This document shows, piece by piece, positions 15,484 to 18,978 of a DNA stretch of 18,978 nt. The DNA is taken from assembly GCA_910587765.1 (NCBI GenBank), contig CAJUNR010000054.1, positions 1 through 18,978 on the forward strand, written 5' to 3'. Source of the stretch: an uncultured Lachnospiraceae bacterium (GTDB lineage Bacteria; Bacillota; Clostridia; Lachnospirales; Lachnospiraceae). Numbering within the stretch: position 1 is the first letter of the stretch; each line of letters begins with the position of its first letter. The notes beneath the pieces were generated by a model. The model made no database searches. It saw only the letters and a program-made list of their open reading frames with translations, and was not told where the DNA came from. Position numbers and translations under genes: made by a program.

Positions 15484-16134
15484 TCAGGAAAACGTATTCC
15501 CCGCAAGCGGCAGCCCGGCGGCGTCCGCCAGAAGCGCCAGCCCCTCCGAGGCGATGGTCACCAGGCTCTCGACGTGGATGAAATTCACTGAACCTTTGTC
15601 GAACAGGATGTTGGACTGCGCCGGAAATTCGTCGTCTCCGTCCCAGAACAGGAACTGTATGGGGATGCAGTCGAAAGCCGGGATCTGATAGCCGACATCC
15701 GAGTGGGGGAGCCGCTGTCCGCCCAGAGTCAGACAGGCGGCGTCGAGCCGGTCCGGATGTCCGGAGAACGTCCGCGAATAGACGTCGATCACGTTCCGCT
15801 GAAAGGCCGGACCGAAGGGCGAAGCGTCCTTGAGATTCCGGAAGGGAAGCCATTCGCCGAGAAAGGTGGCTCCTTCTTTGCAGTACCAGAGCAGCGAATA
15901 GAGATTCAGGCGGGTGAATGCCGCCGGCCTGCCGGGCAGCTCCGGCGATGTAATTTCGCCGGTCAGGCGGCAGAACTCGTATCTGCGGCCGAAATACCGA
16001 AGGGCAAGCCGGTCCCCGTCTTTCTCCAGTCCGGGGATCTTTTTCGTCAGCCGCTCCTGATCCAGGGTCAGGAACCGCCGGCTCCACTCTTCGCACCATT
16101 TTTCATAATTATCTGAAGTATGTTCTGATTTCAT
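15484..16134 (-). CDS. DUF3786 family protein
   Basis: The 216-residue soluble protein is of unknown function. Recognisable family elements are LNLYSLLWYCKEGA (about 76-89), FLGEWLPFRNLKD (about 91-103), LTLGGQRLPHSDVGYQIP (about 135-152) and the C-terminal FWDGDDEFPAQSNILFDKGS with a following FIHVESLV. There is no signal peptide. The start ATG (minus strand, 16134) follows AAGGAGG. It converges on the sipW-type gene, with only 17 bases between stops and no visible terminator between them, so overlapping transcripts are likely. It is divergent to the AIM24-family gene. The family assignment rests on recalled motif pattern. Confidence 0.8.
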   Translation of the reverse strand: MKSEHTSDNYEKWCEEWSRRFLTLDQERLTKKIPGLEKDGDRLALRYFGRRYEFCRLTGEITSPELPGRPAAFTRLNLYSLLWYCKEGATFLGEWLPFRNLKDASPFGPAFQRNVIDVYSRTFSGHPDRLDAACLTLGGQRLPHSDVGYQIPAFDCIPIQFLFWDGDDEFPAQSNILFDKGSVNFIHVESLVTIASEGLALLADAAGLPLAGNTFS

Positions 16135-16193
16135 AATGCCTCCTTTTTATTATCAGCTTACTACAAAATCGCCGAAAATGGAACCGAAATCTA

Positions 16194-16222
16194 TTGTCAG
16201 GCGTTTCATCATGAATTATAAT
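16194..16222 (+). promoter_or_regulatory. sigma-70-type promoter for the AIM24-family gene
   Basis: TTGTCA (16194-16199) is followed after exactly 17 bases by a perfect TATAAT (16217-16222). Transcription would start near 16229 and leave a leader of about 140 bases before the ATG at 16373. The leader contains copy B of the repeated structured element. It is the clearest promoter in the window. Confidence 0.75.
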
Positions 16223-16232
16223 AGACAGGGGA

Positions 16233-16342
16233 GTCGGGCGGGGAAAGTTTCTTCTCCGTCCGCGCACCGGGTGTTCGTCAGCCTGCCGGCCTGTTTTAGC
16301 CGGACGTCCGTGTGCATAAAACAGCAACGGCAGCGGCTGTTT
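16233..16342 (+). repeat. copy B of the repeated structured element, in the AIM24 gene leader
   Basis: Positions 16233-16320 match the minus strand of 2170-2081. The 33-bp core is 16260-16292. Predicted stems are CGGGGAA with TTCTCCG (one G/U pair, extendable) near 16239-16258, CCGGC with GCCGG around a CTGTTTTA loop near 16286-16303, and a final perfect stem AAACAGC (16319-16325) with GCTGTTT (16336-16342). The same order of hairpins is found around copy A. Here it would be transcribed as RNA from the promoter at 16194. It matches no riboswitch class I can recognise. Confidence 0.65.
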
Positions 16343-16372
16343 CATACATTAATACATAGGAGGATACGTTTC

Positions 16373-17131
16373 ATGTATCAGATTAAAAATTTTACAGACA
16401 ATGATGATATCCGCATTCTGGACCAGAAAGGAGCTTTTACCGCAGTGGAATATCTGCGTGATTTAAGCGTCAGCCCGCAGAACGCCCAGAATGCCTGGTT
16501 TTGCAATGAGATGAATGTGCGAAAGCGTCAGGTGATCTGCGACCTCAGCAAATCGCATGTGACCGTTCAGGCTGGAGCCATGCAGTGGATGGCGGGAAAC
16601 GTCAATGCGACGACCGGAGTGAAAGGAGTCGGGGATCTGATCGGGAAGGCCGTACGCGGCAAAGTGACCGGAGAGTCGGCGATCAAACCGGAATACACGG
16701 GCGACGGCACGCTGGTTCTGGAACCGACGTATAAATATATTCTGCTGGAAGATCTGAGCGAATGGGGCGGCTCGATTGTTCTGGACGACGGACTGTTTCT
16801 GGCATGCGAGTCCGGTCTGAAGCACAAGGCGGTCATGCGCTCCAATCTCTCCTCTGCGGTTGCCGGAGGCGAAGGACTGTTCAACCTCGGGCTCAGCGGT
16901 CAGGGCGTGGTCTGTCTGGAGTCCAATTGTCCGCGGGAAGAGCTGATTGAGATCACGCTCAACAAGGATGTCCTGAAAGTGGACGGCAATTTTGCCATTG
17001 CCTGGAGTGCGTCGCTGGAATTTACGGTGGAACGCTCCGGCAAGACGCTGATCGGCTCCGCAGCTTCGGGCGAGGGACTGGTCAACGTCTACCGCGGCAC
17101 CGGGAAAGTGCTGCTGGCGCCGGTTCTCTAA
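16373..17131 (+). CDS. AIM24 family protein
   Basis: The 252-residue protein belongs to the AIM24 group of beta-rich proteins, named after a yeast mitochondrial biogenesis protein. The bacterial role is unknown. Typical elements are VTVQAGAMQWMAGNV (about 63-77), GDGTLVLEPTYKYILLEDL, FLACESGLKHKAV, GEGLFNLGLSGQGVVCLES and a C-terminal ASGEGLVNVYRGTGKVLLAPV. No signal peptide or membrane segment is seen. ATG 16373 follows AGGAGG with nine-base spacing. An in-frame extension back to 16136 would cross the promoter and is rejected. It is transcribed towards sufC, and the hairpin at 17172-17211 lies between them. Confidence 0.85.
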   Translation: MYQIKNFTDNDDIRILDQKGAFTAVEYLRDLSVSPQNAQNAWFCNEMNVRKRQVICDLSKSHVTVQAGAMQWMAGNVNATTGVKGVGDLIGKAVRGKVTGESAIKPEYTGDGTLVLEPTYKYILLEDLSEWGGSIVLDDGLFLACESGLKHKAVMRSNLSSAVAGGEGLFNLGLSGQGVVCLESNCPREELIEITLNKDVLKVDGNFAIAWSASLEFTVERSGKTLIGSAASGEGLVNVYRGTGKVLLAPVL

Positions 17132-17171
17132 GCGCAGACGGATACCTGCGGTTTCACGGGAGAGAAAGGAC

Positions 17172-17211
17172 GGTTCCGGCATCTGAGGGCGCATTGCGGG
17201 ACGCCGGAACC
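17172..17211. terminator. hairpin between AIM24-family gene and sufC
   Basis: A perfect 9-bp G/C-rich stem, GGTTCCGGC (17172-17180) with GCCGGAACC (17203-17211), has a 22-base loop. It is followed by CAACAGAAAGG rather than a T tract, so it is a weak or factor-dependent terminator, or an mRNA stabiliser. The suf genes may have their own promoter, but none is evident in the short gap. Confidence 0.5.
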
Positions 17212-17240
17212 CAACAGAAAGGATTACAGGAGGGCATAGA

Positions 17241-17969
17241 ATGCTTGAATTACAGGACATCTGCTTTCAGGTCCATGAGGACGCTCAGGAAAAGGGGATT
17301 CTGAAGCATGTGAATCTGAAGATCGAGGACAATTTCACGGCGATCACCGGACCCAATGGGGGAGGAAAATCCACTATGGCGAAGGTTATCGCCGGCATCA
17401 TCAGACCGACATCGGGGAGGATTCTTTTCAACGGAGAAGATATTACGGAGCTGTCGATTACGGAGCGGGCGAAGAGAGGAATCAGTTTCGCGTTCCAGCA
17501 GCCGGTTCGTTTTAAGGGCCTGACGGTTCTGGATCTGATTAATCTGGCTCACGGGGAGACGCTGTCCCTGAATCAGGCCTGCCGCTATCTGTCCGAGGTA
17601 GGGCTGTGCGCGAAGGATTACATCAGCCGGGAGGTGAACGCGTCTCTCTCCGGAGGAGAGCTGAAGCGAATTGAGATCGCCATGATTATGGCCAGAGGAA
17701 CGCAGCTTTCCATATTTGACGAGCCGGAGGCGGGGATCGACCTCTGGAGTTTTAACAATCTGATCCGGGTGTTTGAGGGGATGAGAGAGAAGATTCACGG
17801 CTCGATCATCATTATTTCCCATCAGGAGCGCATCCTGAACATTGCGGATCGGATCATTGTGCTGGCAGACGGTGAAGTACGGGCGCAGGGAACGAAGGAA
17901 GAAGTCCTGCCGGAGCTTCTGAACGCGTCGTCCGAAGCCTGCCGGACGCTTTTGAATAAAGTAGTATAG
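17241..17969 (+). CDS. sufC: SufC, ATPase of the SUF iron-sulfur cluster assembly system
   Basis: This cytoplasmic ABC ATPase drives Fe-S cluster assembly on the SufB scaffold. The 242-residue protein has Walker A GPNGGGKST (37-45), a Q-loop in FAFQQP (about 84-88), the signature LSGGELKR (136-143), Walker B ending FDEPEAGID (159-167) and the switch His194 in IISHQER. The DEPEAGID form fits the SufC-specific DEP-x-[SA]-G-[LI]-D pattern. ATG 17241 follows AGGAGGG. The partner sufB starts 18 bases downstream, so the two form one operon. Confidence 0.95.
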   Translation: MLELQDICFQVHEDAQEKGILKHVNLKIEDNFTAITGPNGGGKSTMAKVIAGIIRPTSGRILFNGEDITELSITERAKRGISFAFQQPVRFKGLTVLDLINLAHGETLSLNQACRYLSEVGLCAKDYISREVNASLSGGELKRIEIAMIMARGTQLSIFDEPEAGIDLWSFNNLIRVFEGMREKIHGSIIIISHQERILNIADRIIVLADGEVRAQGTKEEVLPELLNASSEACRTLLNKVV

Positions 17970-17987
17970 GACGGGGGAAGCGGAAAG

Positions 17988-18905
17988 ATGGATCAGTTGC
18001 AGAAGCATATGCTTGAGAAGGTGGCGGACCTCCACGCGGTGCCGGAGGGAGCCTATAATATCAGAGACAACGGAGCGCTTGCGGGAAGAAATACAACCGC
18101 CAACATTGATATTGTCAGCAAGCAGGACAAACCGGGAATCGATATTATCATCAAACCCGGGACGAAGAACGAGAGCGTTCACATACCGGTGATCGTAAGC
18201 CAGAGCGGTCTGAAAGATCTGGTGTACAATGATTTCTACATCGGGGACGGCGCGGACGTGGTGATTGTGGCGGGCTGCGGGATTCACTGCGGCGGCAGCG
18301 AGGATACGGAGCACGACGGAATCCATACGTTTTATATCGGCAAAAACGCGCGGGTCCGGTATGTGGAGAAACATTACGGAGAGGGAGAGGGGACCGGGGG
18401 ACGGATCCTGAATCCCACGACCATCGTCCACATTGACGAGGACGGGTACATGGAGATGGAGACGACCCAGATCAAGGGTGTGGACTCCACAATCCGCGAC
18501 ACAAAGGCGGATCTGAAGGACGGAGCGACGCTGATCATCAAGGAGAAGATCATGACGCACGGCAGCCAGTATGCCGAGACGAACTTTCAGGTGGATTTGA
18601 ACGGGGCGGGCTCCACCGCGGATGTGGTATCCCGTTCGGTGGCGAAGGGGACGTCCAGCCAGGTCTTCAACTCCAAAATCTGCGGAAATAATCAATGCTA
18701 CGGCCACACGGAATGCGACGCCATTCTCATGGATAGAGGACATGTGAACGCGGTTCCGTCGCTCGATGCCAACCATCTGGATGCCAGCCTGATTCACGAG
18801 GCTGCAATCGGTAAAATTGCCGGAGAACAGATTATCAAACTGATGACGCTCGGGCTTACGGAACAGGAAGCGGAAGAGCAGATCGTAAACGGATTTCTGA
18901 AATAA
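17988..18905 (+). CDS. sufB: short SufB-family scaffold protein of a minimal SUF system
   Basis: The 305-residue protein forms the Fe-S scaffold with SufC. It covers the SufB/SufD beta-helix core and C-terminal helices but lacks much of the N-terminal region of ~470-residue SufB. Cys97 and Cys101 occur in CGIHCGG. Cys243 in TECDAIL and Glu271 in LIHEAAIG align, from memory, with the cysteine and glutamate needed in E. coli SufB. The SufC-contact end is ASLIHEAAIGKIAGEQIIKLMTLGL. Short SufB with only SufC is known from archaea and anaerobic Clostridia (called minimal SUF or SMS). No sufD, sufS or sufU is seen before the window ends 73 bases later. Confidence 0.9.
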   Translation: MDQLQKHMLEKVADLHAVPEGAYNIRDNGALAGRNTTANIDIVSKQDKPGIDIIIKPGTKNESVHIPVIVSQSGLKDLVYNDFYIGDGADVVIVAGCGIHCGGSEDTEHDGIHTFYIGKNARVRYVEKHYGEGEGTGGRILNPTTIVHIDEDGYMEMETTQIKGVDSTIRDTKADLKDGATLIIKEKIMTHGSQYAETNFQVDLNGAGSTADVVSRSVAKGTSSQVFNSKICGNNQCYGHTECDAILMDRGHVNAVPSLDANHLDASLIHEAAIGKIAGEQIIKLMTLGLTEQEAEEQIVNGFLK

Positions 18906-18978
18906 CCGTATGCAGAAAAAGAGGGGGCCGTCGGAAAATAGATAGTTCCCAACAGGGGTCGGTGTGATTCGTGCGAAT

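Noticed and set aside
14492..16099. 535-codon open frame on the minus strand across three genes
   Set aside because: It spans a MucBP-like gene, sipW and the DUF3786 gene in the wrong frame. The Pro/Ser/Arg-rich low-complexity product has no motif.
16229..16372. AIM24 gene leader as a known riboswitch
   Set aside because: I see no signature of riboswitch classes that I know (TPP, cobalamin, SAM, guanidine, fluoride), and the second copy lies in the opposite orientation to its neighbouring gene.
17250..18797. 515-codon open frame on the minus strand opposite sufC and sufB
   Set aside because: It is a shadow of two well-identified genes. The frame runs through conserved suf motifs in reverse.
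18906..18978. Start of a regulatory RNA at the right edge
   Set aside because: There are only 73 bases, with no complete stem or motif visible. Nothing can be supported.

Overview
The window is about 19 kb of GC-rich DNA from a Gram-positive anaerobe. It is most likely a member of Bacillota, class Clostridia, and probably Lachnospiraceae-like. The reasons are strong AGGAGG-type ribosome binding sites, LPXTG sorting signals with a class C sortase, a SipW-type signal peptidase with camelysin/TasA-like substrates, a BTAD-domain regulator, and a two-gene sufC-sufB iron-sulfur locus. There are no RNA genes, CRISPR arrays or transposases, and no gene-free stretch exceeds 300 bases.

Region 1 (1-2929) is regulatory and of unknown function. 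Two paralogous small proteins (81-584 and 2198-2575) flank a BTAD transcriptional regulator (822-1964) that carries a degenerate GGDEF-like C-terminus. A small coiled-coil protein (2672-2929) follows. The intergenic gaps here are rich in hairpins.

Region 2 (2935-10745) is a sortase-assembled pilus locus. It runs in order: a dedicated Ser/Lys signal peptidase I, a 1399-residue beta-helix adhesin with LPDTG, a backbone pilin with LPSTG, a hairpin, and a class C sortase. The pilin gene is visibly more AT-rich than its neighbours.

Region 3 (10751-15466) follows the sortase without a break and is tightly coupled, with four ATGA stop/start overlaps. It encodes a pilin-like secreted protein without a sorting signal, two SipW-type/TasA-like secreted proteins, two proteins with non-canonical membrane anchors, and a SipW-type Ser/His signal peptidase. 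Regions 2 and 3 together look like one hybrid surface-fibre factory that combines sortase-pilus and TasA-like logic, each half with its own signal peptidase. This is the best candidate for an undescribed system here.

Region 4 (15484-18905) looks like ordinary chromosome. It holds a convergent DUF3786 gene, a divergent AIM24-family gene with a clear sigma-70-type promoter and a structured leader, then sufC and a short sufB. The leader of the AIM24 gene and the gap upstream of the second small paralog share a ~90-bp structured element in opposite orientations, with a 33-bp core that differs at two positions. No coding feature explains this element.
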